From NCBI GenBank assembly GCA_022559845.1, contig CM040123.1:294984642-295048641 (forward strand): 64,000 bases of DNA, read 5' to 3'. Position 1 is the stretch's first letter, and each line of letters starts with the position of its first letter. This document shows positions 1 to 9,962 of the stretch, one piece after another. Both the position numbers and the translations under genes were made by a program. This DNA is from Amorphophallus konjac. Its lineage: Eukaryota; Streptophyta; Magnoliopsida; Alismatales; Araceae. A model generated the notes under the pieces. That model saw only the letters and a list, made by a program, of their open reading frames with translations. It searched no databases and had not been told where the DNA came from.

Positions 1-63
1 TTGTCGGTACATGTCATTGCCATCTTATGAAATTGTTGTTGTAGGTGCACGCATGAATTAAAA

Positions 64-1380
64 ATAAAAGTTCGCAACAAGGCGAAGGTGGAGGGTTCGA
101 TTGTTGAGGCATATATTCTTAAAGAAATATCAAACTTCTGTTTCATTTACTTTGAGCCAGATATTCTAACTCATCGTACTCGACCTCCACGTAATGATGA
201 TGGGGAGTTGATGATTCGTCCAATCGACTCTCTATATTTAAGCATCCTAGATGTGCGTTTGGACGTTGCTCGATGCGCACGCTCGAAGATAGAGAGTTGT
301 ACGCCACTGAGATATATATTCTTCTGAATTGTATCGAGATTGAACCTTATGTTGAGTAAGTTCTTACCTCACATTTCCAGCGATGTCCATAAGTTGTTCA
401 TCCTTATTCTGCAGTTTATTTAAAGTAATAGTGTATTTAAATTGCAGATAATTTGATTCAGAATTAGTACAAAAATATCTAAATATCCAGGACGTGGAGA
501 TTGAAAGAGAACGTGAGAAGTTTTTTGCCAAATGGCTGAGACATCGGGTCAGTGTCGATCGTTGAATATATATGTTTGTATTTATGTATGTTGAGGAGAT
601 TGGACCTTATTATAACTACTCAGAATTTACATATATGTTGAACAAGGTCTCATTACTGATCAAAGAGTACAACAAATAAGTTATGGCCCCTCGACGGTTG
701 CACGTGCCTATCCAGGATATATTGTGAATGGATATAGATTTCATACGAGGGATTATGGACGAAGTAAGTCAACGATGAACAGCGGCGTATCTGTTAAGGA
801 AAGTTTATACAATGAAGTGGAATTGGACTACTATGGTCTTCTTGACGAAGTCTTAGAACTTCAGTATTTGGGACGAGACAATCACGTATACATATTTAAG
901 TGTCATTGGTTTGATCCTAATTCTGTCCGACATGACACAACTTATGGGATTGTCGATGTCAAACATAGGTCTAAACTTAATACCTATGAACCGTTCATTT
1001 TAGCCGCACAAGCCCAGCAAGTGTATTATTCAAGCTATCCATCATCCAAGAATAAAGATTGGTTGGCAGTTTGCATGGTTAAATCAAAACTCTTTCCCAC
1101 TTATGAGTTAACTATGAGTGAAAACCCCTCAGAAGTTGCCAGTGCTGAATATTTTCAATCAGACGAAGTTGGCATTGTCGGTCGCACGCATATTAATCTG
1201 GACGAATCTGATGAGCCACTGTCATTATGTAATGGAGATGAAGTGGAAGAAGTCGATCCGACGGAGCTAAATGTTGATGTTAGAGGGGAGGAGGAATCGG
1301 ATGAAGAGGAAGAGTTCAAATTTGATGAGGCTACTATGGATGACGAAGATGATGATGAGTTAGATATATCATCAGCATGA
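64..1380 (+). pseudogene. CACTA transposase (TNP2 type), C-terminal part
   Basis: This is the C-terminal part of the large CACTA transposase, which cuts and joins the transposon ends in the nucleus. Residues such as NKAKVEGSIVEAYILKEISNFC (64-160) match the end of the DUF4218 region of TNP2-like proteins. A frameshift lies near 255-285: reading continues in another frame as far as the donor GTAAG at 356. A short exon (about 447-550) encodes a segment ending in EREREKFFAKWLRHRV. The last exon (open 724-1380) holds a DUF4216 domain, with VNGYRFHTRDYG at its start and CHWFDPNSVR in the middle, and ends in a very acidic tail (EEESDEEEEF). The catalytic N-terminal part lies left of the window. The frameshift makes this copy probably inactive. 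Confidence 0.8.
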
Positions 1381-1508
1381 TCGAGGGAGGCACATTTTGA
1401 TAATTTAGTAAGATAACCATTCATTTTATCATAATTTTTAATAACATTGGTCTAGCCTTATCTAATTGAGTATTAATATGTATTAATTATTTTGTTAGTA
1501 ATAAAGAA

Positions 1509-4500
1509 ATGGTCCGAGGAGGTCCTACTGGGAGTGGGAGGAGACAGGACAGTGACATGGGCTCTACTCCCTCCTCTTTAGCGTCTTCTTCGGGTACAGG
1601 TATATCTATTAAAATAGTTAGCTATATAAATGTTATAATCATTTACTAGCTTAAAAGAATGTTCTCATAGGTCCAAGTGTCGGCTCACGACCACCTGTTG
1701 TACAGACGCCATCCCCACCACCTCCCGCTACAGGTATGCATGTTTTAATTTTTAACAAAATATTCATTTTACTAATGAAAAATTCTTACAGGTCCCAATA
1801 CCCTCCCACCTGTTATACAGACGTCATCCCCACCAGCTCCCACTACAGGTATGTATGTTTTAATTTTCAGTAAAATATTCGTTTTGCTTATGTTTATTAA
1901 TTCTTATAGGTCCCAATACCCTCCCACCTGTTGTACAGACGCCATCCCCACCAGCTCCCGCTACAGGTATGTATGTTTTAATTTTCAACAAAATATTCGT
2001 TTTACTTATGTTTATTAATTCTTATAGGTCCCAATACCCTCCCACCTGTTGTACAGACGCCATCCCCACCAGCTCCCGCTACAGGTATGTATGTTTTAAT
2101 TTTCAGCAAAATATTCGTTTTACTTATGTTTATTAATTCTTATAGGTCCCAGTGCCCTCCCACTTGTACAGATGCCACCCCCCACCTCCCGCTGTAGTTA
2201 TGTATGTTTTAATTTTAAGTAAAATATTTATTTTACTTATGAAATTTAATTCTTACAGGTCCCAATACCCTCCCACCTATTGTACAGACGCCACCCCCAC
2301 CACCTCCCGCTGTAAGTATATATGTTTAAATTTTTTGCAATATATTCGTTTTACTTGTGAAAAGTAATTCATACAGTTCTCAGTATTTTCCTTATTATGT
2401 ATATTTTAATTTTCAGCAAAATATCCATTTTACTTATGATATTTAATTCTTATAGTTCACAGTCCCCTCCCACTTGTACAGGGCACACCCCCACCACTCA
2501 GCCACTTGACGATGCCGTCAGTCGTCACGAGGGAGGCACGGCCCGCGATGGACGTCGCCCGTGCTGGATCTCCGGGTAAATTTATAAGGTTAGTACATTC
2601 ATTATTTAGCCTTCAACTATCTAATATGAATATTTTGACATTTGTAATTGTAGCAAGAAATTTGAACATCACAATGCTGTCCATCATTCCAACTCACTAG
2701 TAATGGCACATGTGCCCGACCCAGTAACGTCTTTCAAAGAATTTCCAGTGGAAGTCCGCGACAACTTATGGGACATGTTCTCAGTACGTAATTACATCAT
2801 TTAATTCAAGTATTTTCCAAACTCAATTCCAAACAGTATACTAAGTGTGAAACTTAATTTATTTACAACGGACTTATCAATTCACGTGTGGACATGACGC
2901 GGCGAGCTGTCTTTCTGCCTGGGAGAAAACTATGAAGTACAATTTCTGAAGGAAAGTACACGAGGCCCGAGAACACGCTAAAAATAAGGCCGGTGGGAGT
3001 GAAGACCAAGAGCTGTGGAAGGAGCACCGCCCTCTATGGATGAGGAAGGAGGATTGGGACATTGCATGTGACAAATTTACCGACCCCAACTGGATAGAAA
3101 AGTCCCGAAAAGCCAAAGCAAATAGGGCGTCAAAACCGGGCGCAAATTTGCATACGAGTGGGTGCATCTCTTTCAGGGCTCATAAACAAAAAATGGTAAG
3201 TAATGTTTCAATTTATCTTCTTACATTTTGTTAATATATATGACGTTTTTTTACTATGAATTGTATAATAGGCTGTGGAGCTTAATCGAGCTCCGTCGTT
3301 CCTCGAGGTGTTCGATAGAACACATAAAAAGAAGGGGATAGATCAATTTGTGAGTGAGAGATCTCATTCAGTAGCGGTAAGTTTATCTACATAGGCAACT
3401 TCTACCGTTCATTTAAATCGGATTGATTCATATAAAATTGACTAGTCAAGCTATTCAATTTTTAGGAAACATATAGTAGAGCTGTGACAGAGAAGTTCGG
3501 CGACAGAGACACGCAGCAGTCGGTGTTCGATCCGGCGGAATGGGTGGCAGCAGCTGGCGTACCGAAGAAAGGCTGGCTATATGGTTTTGGAGAGAGCCTG
3601 GACTCTAGCGCGGTGATATCATCATGTGCGAGTTCAAGCTCTACCCAAACTAGTAGCAGTGCCTTATGTATACCCCCGCACACCCCCAGTACTCCTGCCA
3701 GAGACGTCAGAGACATCCTCCGATCGGAGATTTCTGATTTGCAGCAGCAGATGCGGCAGATGCGAGAGGAGATGTCTAGCCAGCAGGCCACCATGTTGCC
3801 GGTAATCAGTGGCCTCCTATCCCAGGTGAGAATTCTCCCTCATGGATCCACCATCACCACGGCACAGGCCCATCAGGTTCGTGTTTATTATGTTTTTATT
3901 TTGACATAATTACTCAATTATATTCATAATTAATTTTAAAACTAAGTTAGTTTTCAAAAGTAACTTAGTTTAGAAGAATTGGAAAAATTCGGGGTTCGGG
4001 GGTCCAAAATGTAAAATACTGGCCTGATCAACGTGCCAATCATGCTAACACGACAATCGAGGTAGTCGTGAGTTATGAGAGCTGAGTCAGCTGACGGATT
4101 CCAAATCGGATATCTAGTTTCAACCTGACGTCAAATAACTCAATTCAAAACTAAGTGTGTTTTTAAAACTGACTTAGTTTAGAAGAATTCATTTAATTCA
4201 GGGTTTCGGGAGTCTAAAATCTGAAATATCGATCTGATCGGCGTGCCGATTGTTCCAACAGGACATGGGAGATGAAAGTGACCTGTCAGAATTGACGGAA
4301 TCCAAATCGGATATCTGGTTTGGGCCCGGCACCCAAAAGTGCATTTTGTAAATACACTTAGTTTAAAATTAAAGAAGTCGGGGTCTGGGGGTCTAAAATC
4401 TGAAATACATGTCTGATCGGCATGCCGATTGTTCCAACAGGACCTAGGAGATAAAAGTGACTTGTGAGAACTGATGGAATCCAAATCGGATACCCAGTTT

Positions 4501-6547
4501 GGGCCCAGCACTTAAAAGTGCATTTTGTAAATCCACTTACTTTAAATTTAAAGAAGTCAGGTTCGGGGGTCTAAAATATGAAATACTGGTCTGATCGACG
4601 TGTCGATCATGCCAACAGGACCTGAGAAATGAAAGTGACTTGTCAGAACTGACAGAATCCAAATCGGATATCTGGTTTGAGGTCGACGCTCAAAAGTGCA
4701 TTTTGTAAATACACTTAGTTTAAAATTAAAGAAGTCGGGGTCCGGGGGTCTAAAATCTGAAATACCGGTCTGATCGGCGTGCCGATTATTCCAACAGGAC
4801 TTGGGAGATAAAAGTGACTCGTGAGAACTGACGAAATCTAAATCGGATACCCGGTTTGGGCCCAACGCTCAAAAGTGCGTTTTGTAAATGCACTTACTTT
4901 AAATTTAAAGAAGTCAGGTTCGGGGGTCTAAAATCTGAAATATCAGTTTGATCGACGTGCCGATCATTCCAACAGGACTTGGGATATAAAAGTGACTTGT
5001 GAGAACTGACGGAATCCAAATCGGATAGCCGGTTTGGGCCCAGCGCTCAAAAGTGCATTTTGTAAATCCACTTACTTTAAATTTAAAGAAGTCGTGTTCG
5101 GGGGTCTAAAATCTGAAATACCAATTTGATCGGCGTGCCAATCATTCTAATAGGACATGGGAAATGAAAGTGACTTGTCAAAACTGACGGAATCCAATTC
5201 GGATATCTGGTTTGGGGCCGACGCTCAAAAGTGTATTTTGTAAATACACTTAGTTTAAAATTAAAGAAGTCGGGGTTCGGGAGTCTAAAATCTGAAATAC
5301 CGGTGTGATTGGCATGCCGATTATTCCAACAGGACTTGGGAGATAAAAGTGACTTGTGAGAACTGACGGAATCCAAATCGGATATCTGGTTTGGGCCTGA
5401 CGCTCAAAAGTGCATTCTCTAAATGTAATTAATTTAAAAGATAGATAAGTAGGGGTTGGGGGGTCTAAAATCTGAAATACTAGTCTGATCGGCGTGCCGA
5501 TCATTCCAACAGGACATGGGAGATGAAAGTGACTTGTCATAACTGACGAAATCCAAATTAGATATCTGGTTTGGGGCCGACGCTCAAAAGTGTATTTTGT
5601 AAATACACTTAGTTTAAATTTAAAGAAGTCAGGTTCGGGGGTCTAAAATCTGAAATATCAATCTGATCAGCGTGCCGATCGTTCCAACAAGACCTAGGAA
5701 TTGAAAGTGACTTGTCAAAACTGACAGAATCCAAATCGGATATCTGGTTTGGGGCCGACGCTCAAAAGTGTATTTTGTAAATACACTTAGTTTAAAATTA
5801 AAGAAGTCGGGGTCAGGGGGTCTAAAATCTGAAAAATCGGTCTGATCGGTGTGCTGATTGTTCCAACACGACCTGGGGGATGAAAGTGACTTGTCAGAAC
5901 TGACGGAATCTAAATCGGATATCTGGTTTGGGCCTAACGCTCAAAAGTGCATTCTCTAAATGTAATCAATTTAATAGACAGATAAGTAGGGGTTGAGGGG
6001 TCTAAAATCTGAAATACCGATCTGATCGACATGACAATCGTTCCAACCGGACATGGGAGTTGAAAGTGACTTGTCAGAACTGACGAAATCTAAATCGGAT
6101 ATCTGGTTTGGGCCCAACGTTCAAAAGTGCATTTTGTAAATACACTTAGTTCAAAATTAAAGAAGTCGGGGTCCGGGGGTCTAAAATCTGAAATACCGGT
6201 CTGATCGGCGTGCCGATTGCTGGGAGATAGAAGTGACTTGTGAGAACTGACGGAATTCAAATCGGAAACCTGGTTTGGGCCCTGCGCTCAAAAGTGTTGT
6301 CTATAAATGTAATTAATTTAAAATACTGATGACAACTAGGTTTGTAATCTATCAGTTATCGATTTGATATTATGTTTGATTTCAATTTATGCAATGTAAA
6401 AAAATATTTTTTTTATCTTCGCACTAATTTTTTTATCTATGATTGAATGTTATTATTTTTTTAATGTAGGAGGATCCTTCTGTGGGCTGCGGCAGAGGAG
6501 ATGAGCAGGGCAGGGAGGAGGATATGGACGATGTGGAGGATATTTGA
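1509..6547 (+). CDS. CACTA TNPA-like / Transposase_24 (Ptta/En/Spm) protein, multi-exon
   Basis: This is the second CACTA gene. Proteins of this family bind subterminal repeats and help the transposase. Exon 1 starts at ATG 1509 (MVRGGPTGSGRRQDSD) and ends at 1598 before GTATAT. Then comes an array of proline-rich mini-exons (1671-2315, with degenerate copies to 2515). The conserved core is at about 2880-3197, with RPLWMRKEDWDIACDKF and the SRKAKANRASKPGANLHTSG stretch typical of Plant transposase (Ptta/En/Spm). It continues at 3271-3377 (RTHKKKGIDQFV) and 3467-3873 (WVAAAGVPKKGWLYGFG, then a glutamine-rich coiled coil LQQQMRQMREEM). The last exon, 6470-6547, follows the acceptor ATGTAG and encodes an acidic tail ending in TGA. 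One internal stop (TGA in the exon at about 2948) suggests decay. Splice sites are inferred by eye. Confidence 0.75.
1671..2515 (+). repeat. Tandem array of proline-rich mini-exons with introns
   Basis: At least six repeat units of about 118-121 bp each hold one short exon (1671-1733, 1792-1848, 1910-1966, 2028-2084, then degenerate copies at 2146-2197 and 2259-2315) and one intron of about 60 bp. Further remnants lie near 2377 and 2455. The exons encode variants of GPNTLPPVVQTPSPPAPATG. Copies 2-4 are exactly 57 nt and the first is 63 nt. All are flanked by AG acceptors and GTATG donors and sit in phase 1, so any number of them can be included without losing frame. The copy at 2146-2197 has lost both the donor GT and the frame. 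Confidence 0.85.
3960..6305. repeat. 179-bp tandem satellite array in the last intron of the TNPA-like gene
   Basis: About 13 head-to-tail copies of a unit that begins near GGGGTCTAAAATCTGAAATA. Units start near 3985, 4196, 4376, 4555, 4733, 4912, 5092, 5271, 5450, 5628, 5808, 5990 and 6165, so the period is 175-182 bp after the first unit. Copies differ at many positions and fall into variants: GTCAGGTTCGGG versus GTCGGGGTCCGG starts, and a third form with CATTCTCTAAATGTAAT in the units beginning 5450 and 5990. The array fills the intron between about 3874 and 6469. Short open frames on the minus strand here are by-products of the repeat. Confidence 0.9.
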
Positions 6548-6714
6548 TCAGCAGGGGATTCGTGTTGAGTTTCTTATTATGTGTTTTCTTTTCAGTACGT
6601 TTCTTATTAGTTTGATTTATTTTCAGTATGTTTCTTATTAGTTTCATGTATATTTGATGTAATTTTAACAGGTTTCTTAAAACAATTTTATATTTTTTAA
6701 AAAATTAATGGAAA

Positions 6715-7318
6715 ATTTTCGGACGGATCCATCTAAAATTTCAGACAGAATTACAGACGACCGTTTCGCCGTCTGAACGTACAATCCCAAATACCGTTGC
6801 ATATCCGTCTGAACGTACAATCCCAAATACCGTTTCATATCTGTCTGAACATATCTTGTCCGTCTGAAATTTCAGAGGGAATTCAGACGGAGACGTCTGA
6901 ATTTTGAAACGGAAATAGGGACGGTAATAAGCCGTCTGAGATCGTACATCTGACATTTCAGACGTCTATTTCATACGGAAAATCATCCGTGGGAAATTTC
7001 AGACGGACATAATTTTCGACGGTATTTCACAAGGAAAACTTTCCGTGTGAAATTTCATACGATTTTTCTGACTAAATTAAATATGTCCGAAAATTATATT
7101 TTTAGACGATATTTCATACGGAAATATTTTCGTGTGAAATTTCAGACGGAATTTGTGACTGAAATAAAATCTGTCCGAAATTTGTAACCAAGAATATGAG
7201 AAGGCCTATTTCCGTCCGATATTCGTCTGAAATCCGTTACAAAAGTGTCTTCCCACGGAATTTCAGACGGATTTCAGACGAAAATTGGCCGTCTGAAATA
7301 CCACCTTTTCTGGTAGTA
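6715..7318. repeat. CACTA1 subterminal repeats and right terminus
   Basis: Dense short repeats of TTTCAGACGG and its reverse complement CCGTCTGAAAT occur in both orientations across about 600 bp. This is the usual layout of the binding sites for the CACTA accessory protein. The array ends with the terminal CTGGTAGTA at 7310-7318. Nothing here looks coding. Confidence 0.8.
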
Positions 7319-7689
7319 TCATGAGACCGTTTATAAAAGTAACAGGTCGACTCAGAAAACGGCGTCGACGTAGGGGGAGAAAACGGTCACTCAACAGGCC
7401 GTCACCTTCCTGAAAACGGCCTATCATGAGACCGTTACTTGACGTGATATTCGAAAAAGAGAAAATAAAAGGCAAGCATGCATACTCAATCCAAGGATCT
7501 AGTCGAGCCAAATTCCACTAAGTCCAAACTCGAGAAAACACATGAGCAAACCCCAGCGAAGGAGAAGGTAACCCAAAAATAGGCCCAAAACTAATCTGAA
7601 AATGGTCCAACGAGTGATGGATAACTTGGGACCTCATAAATAAAGGTAAGAAAGTATCCCAACTCAAAGGTAAAAAATGGGTGTCAACA
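7319..7689 (-). repeat. 3' LTR of element A, remnant
   Basis: Matches about 49933-50303 base for base apart from some 20 differences, and ends on the plus strand with GGGTGTCAACA at 7689, so the LTR begins TGTTGACACCC in the element's own direction. The rest of the LTR has been separated by the insertion of CACTA1. Confidence 0.85.
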
Positions 7690-7702
7690 GATGCCCCTCC
7701 TT
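7690..7702 (-). promoter_or_regulatory. Polypurine tract of element A
   Basis: On the minus strand the bases just before the LTR read AAGGAGGGGCATC, a purine-rich primer site for plus-strand DNA synthesis. The same sequence lies at the equivalent LTR edge of element B (61794-61806). Confidence 0.75.
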
Positions 7703-9962
7703 AACGTCCTCTTTGCAGGGGAGCGAGCGGAGGTGAAGCGAAGGCGAGATGGAAACATGGAGACGAAGCGGAGATACAACGGAGTGGACTGAAAAGCGGG
7801 CGTTATGGTAAACGATACCCATTCCTAACCAATGAGCGATAGGAATCTTCTGAAAAACTCTGAAGCAAACACACGGGACAGTCAGACCAAAATGACACCA
7901 ATCTGGAGGAACTAATAAAAATAAACGGAAGGAGAAAACACAGCCAACCTCATCAGGGGACACAATCCACGGACCGATGAGGGGACCAGATTAAACAGAA
8001 ACAAAAAACAAAAGAGAACAAACTAAGCTCCAGACAAGAACCTTCAGTCGATTGAACCAAGTGAACATGCCAGAAAAGACCTTCCAATTCTGAGTGGAAT
8101 ACCCTTCCTTACCAAAGACCATGGACACACGAATGTCTGGCACCAGTGAGACATCTTTAGACAGATTAGGGATATGAATGCTCAAAAATATGTATGATGC
8201 ATGCTGGGCTAAAAAAAAAAGAAATCGTTAAAACGAATGCAAAGAAAGATAAAATAGAAAATACTCGAGAATAATATTGCTAGACCGGATTAATTAGGGT
8301 CAGGACAATATTTACAACCACGGCGTGTAAGATAGAACCATCGTCCTCTAATTCCCCCAACCTAATGGCCTTATCCAGTGATTAAACGCGTGTACCTAGA
8401 TCATCATCATTTTTGGTAAAGGGGAACATCAGATCCCAGAACACATGAATGACCAGCCGGTTCTCGAGATAATATAACATAGATACCATATAGTAAAGCA
8501 TTTAAGGGATAAGGGATACGGAATACTTACCTGACTTACCTTTCGGATTGGAGTCTGTAGCCATGCTGCAAGAAACCGTAAGAAGGTTTTGCAATATAGG
8601 ATAAATCAATCAAGCCATAAGAATTATCAATCAGGCACATCACGCAGCCAAACATTTGGATTTAGACAATAAACAACATAGTTTCTTTCAGAACAAATAG
8701 GCTACCTAGAAATGGTCCCATTCAGACCGCCTAAGAAATAAATGGTCACAAATATGACCACACAGATCAGTCAGATTTAGACTTCAATGTGTCAACTCTT
8801 AAACGGTCAAATGGAGCACCGTCGACAAAGTAACGGTCAGAAACAGACCGTTTCAAGAAATGTGACTCAACACATAAGCGAGGCTATGATTGCCAAGACG
8901 ATCTCCATATGACCGCCTATAATCTGAAAATGGCCAGTCACGAGACTGCCTTAAAGCCATCGATTTCAAAAAAAAAAGAAATTGTTCCCCTTCGTCTCCC
9001 CCATCTTCCCACTCCATACCAACGCCTACGACCAAGCCTCACCGAGCCTCACCCCCCAAACTCTTCTTCCCCTTCGAACCACCCCGAGCCCCGCTTACGA
9101 GCGCTTAATGAGGTTGAAGAAGCAAGCTTTGATGAGATTGAAACGTCGAACGGCCCGCGAGAGGGAGGCCCAACCGCCGGTGAACCCTCCGGAAGGGGTG
9201 GCGCCGCCGCCGGCCATGGCCGCGGAAGGAGAAGCTCCCGGGAGATGGAGCAACCGCCGTGGAGGCCGAGGAACTACCCTGAAGGGCTTCCACGTCTGAG
9301 GTAGGCCACGAACCCCAAAACTCAATTTATAATTTTTAAATGGATGCATGGGGGTTTGGATGAATGAATAGGGGTTACCCCAACCCCTAGGGACGGTTTT
9401 AGGGCCCATAGGGCCATTTGCAAAGCATGGGGGGATGGATGAATGTCGTTGGTTACGGCGGGATGAAAATGGTCTTAACAGGGGCCGCTAGGGTGTCTAG
9501 ACGGTCCTCCCATGGCCGTTAGATATGAACTGACATTGAGGGGCAGAAACGGTCTGAACTAGACCGTATAGAAATAAAACAGTCTTCAAAAGACCGCACC
9601 GTGAGGACAGACTCACGAAAGGTGAAACGGTCCTGACTGGGCCGCTTTAGAGAGCGACACGGTCTCCAACAGATCGCCACGTAGATAAAAATGGTCAGGG
9701 GATGACCGTTAGAACCCAGGTCAGCAAGGTGACTTATTGTAGAATGAAAAATGGTCTGTTGGGGACCACAAGAAAACTGAAGCGGCCGGCAGAAGACCGT
9801 TAGAAACATGAAAACTCTCCTTTGATGACCGCTTACTTAACAGTCATCATTTTTATTTTTTATTTTTCTTCTATGCAATGTATGACTCATGGGAATGAAT
9901 GACCGACCTAGAATGCAAAATGTACACAGGGAAAATGCCGGACCTGGATCTCATGGCTACAG
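7703..9962. other. 3' noncoding region of element A
   Basis: About 7703-8550 aligns with 61807-62683 of element B, with shared blocks such as GATGCATGCTGGGCTAAAA and CATCATCATTTTTG, so it belongs to the element's 3' region. No gene is recognised there. A GC-rich open stretch (9108-9300, starting MRLKKQALMRLKRR) ends next to a possible donor GTAGGC and could be the first exon of the PMD gene that follows. Its phase does not fit the exon at 9963, so I leave it unassigned. Confidence 0.6.
8711..9815. repeat. Palindrome array (AACGGTC / GACCGYT), element A 3' region
   Basis: Short imperfect inverted repeats, each about 20-25 bp, occur at 8711-8730, 8741-8760 and 8832-8852 (arms AACGGTC and GACCGTT around a 7-base loop). 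A closely spaced run of seven or more lies at 9547-9812. Each unit starts AAACGGTC or a one-base variant (AATGGTC) and ends GACCGC or GACCGT, with 6-9 bases between the arms. Units do not overlap the coding exons. Confidence 0.85.

Larger units (their letters stand above)
1..7318 (+). mobile_element. CACTA1: CACTA (En/Spm) DNA transposon, right part
   Basis: This is the right-hand part of an En/Spm-type cut-and-paste transposon; its left end lies outside the window. It carries two genes in the usual CACTA order: the end of a TNP2-type transposase (64-1380), then a TNPA/Transposase_24-type gene (1509-6547). About 600 bp of subterminal repeats in both orientations follow. The right terminus reads CTTTTCTGGTAGTA and ends near 7318, so the reverse complement starts TACTACCAGAAAAG, a CACTA-type terminus with T for the first C. 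The flank beyond 7318 matches the LTR of element A, as in the second copy near 49933, so the element landed in the 3' LTR of A. A 3-bp target duplication cannot be tested without the left end. Confidence 0.85.

Noticed and set aside
4179..5540. Four or more similar minus-strand reading frames of about 100 residues
   Set aside because: They are translations of the 179-bp satellite in the open phase and have no start or splice context.
3960..6305. CRISPR-like array
   Set aside because: Units are 179 bp with variation throughout and no constant-repeat/variable-spacer structure; plant nuclear context.
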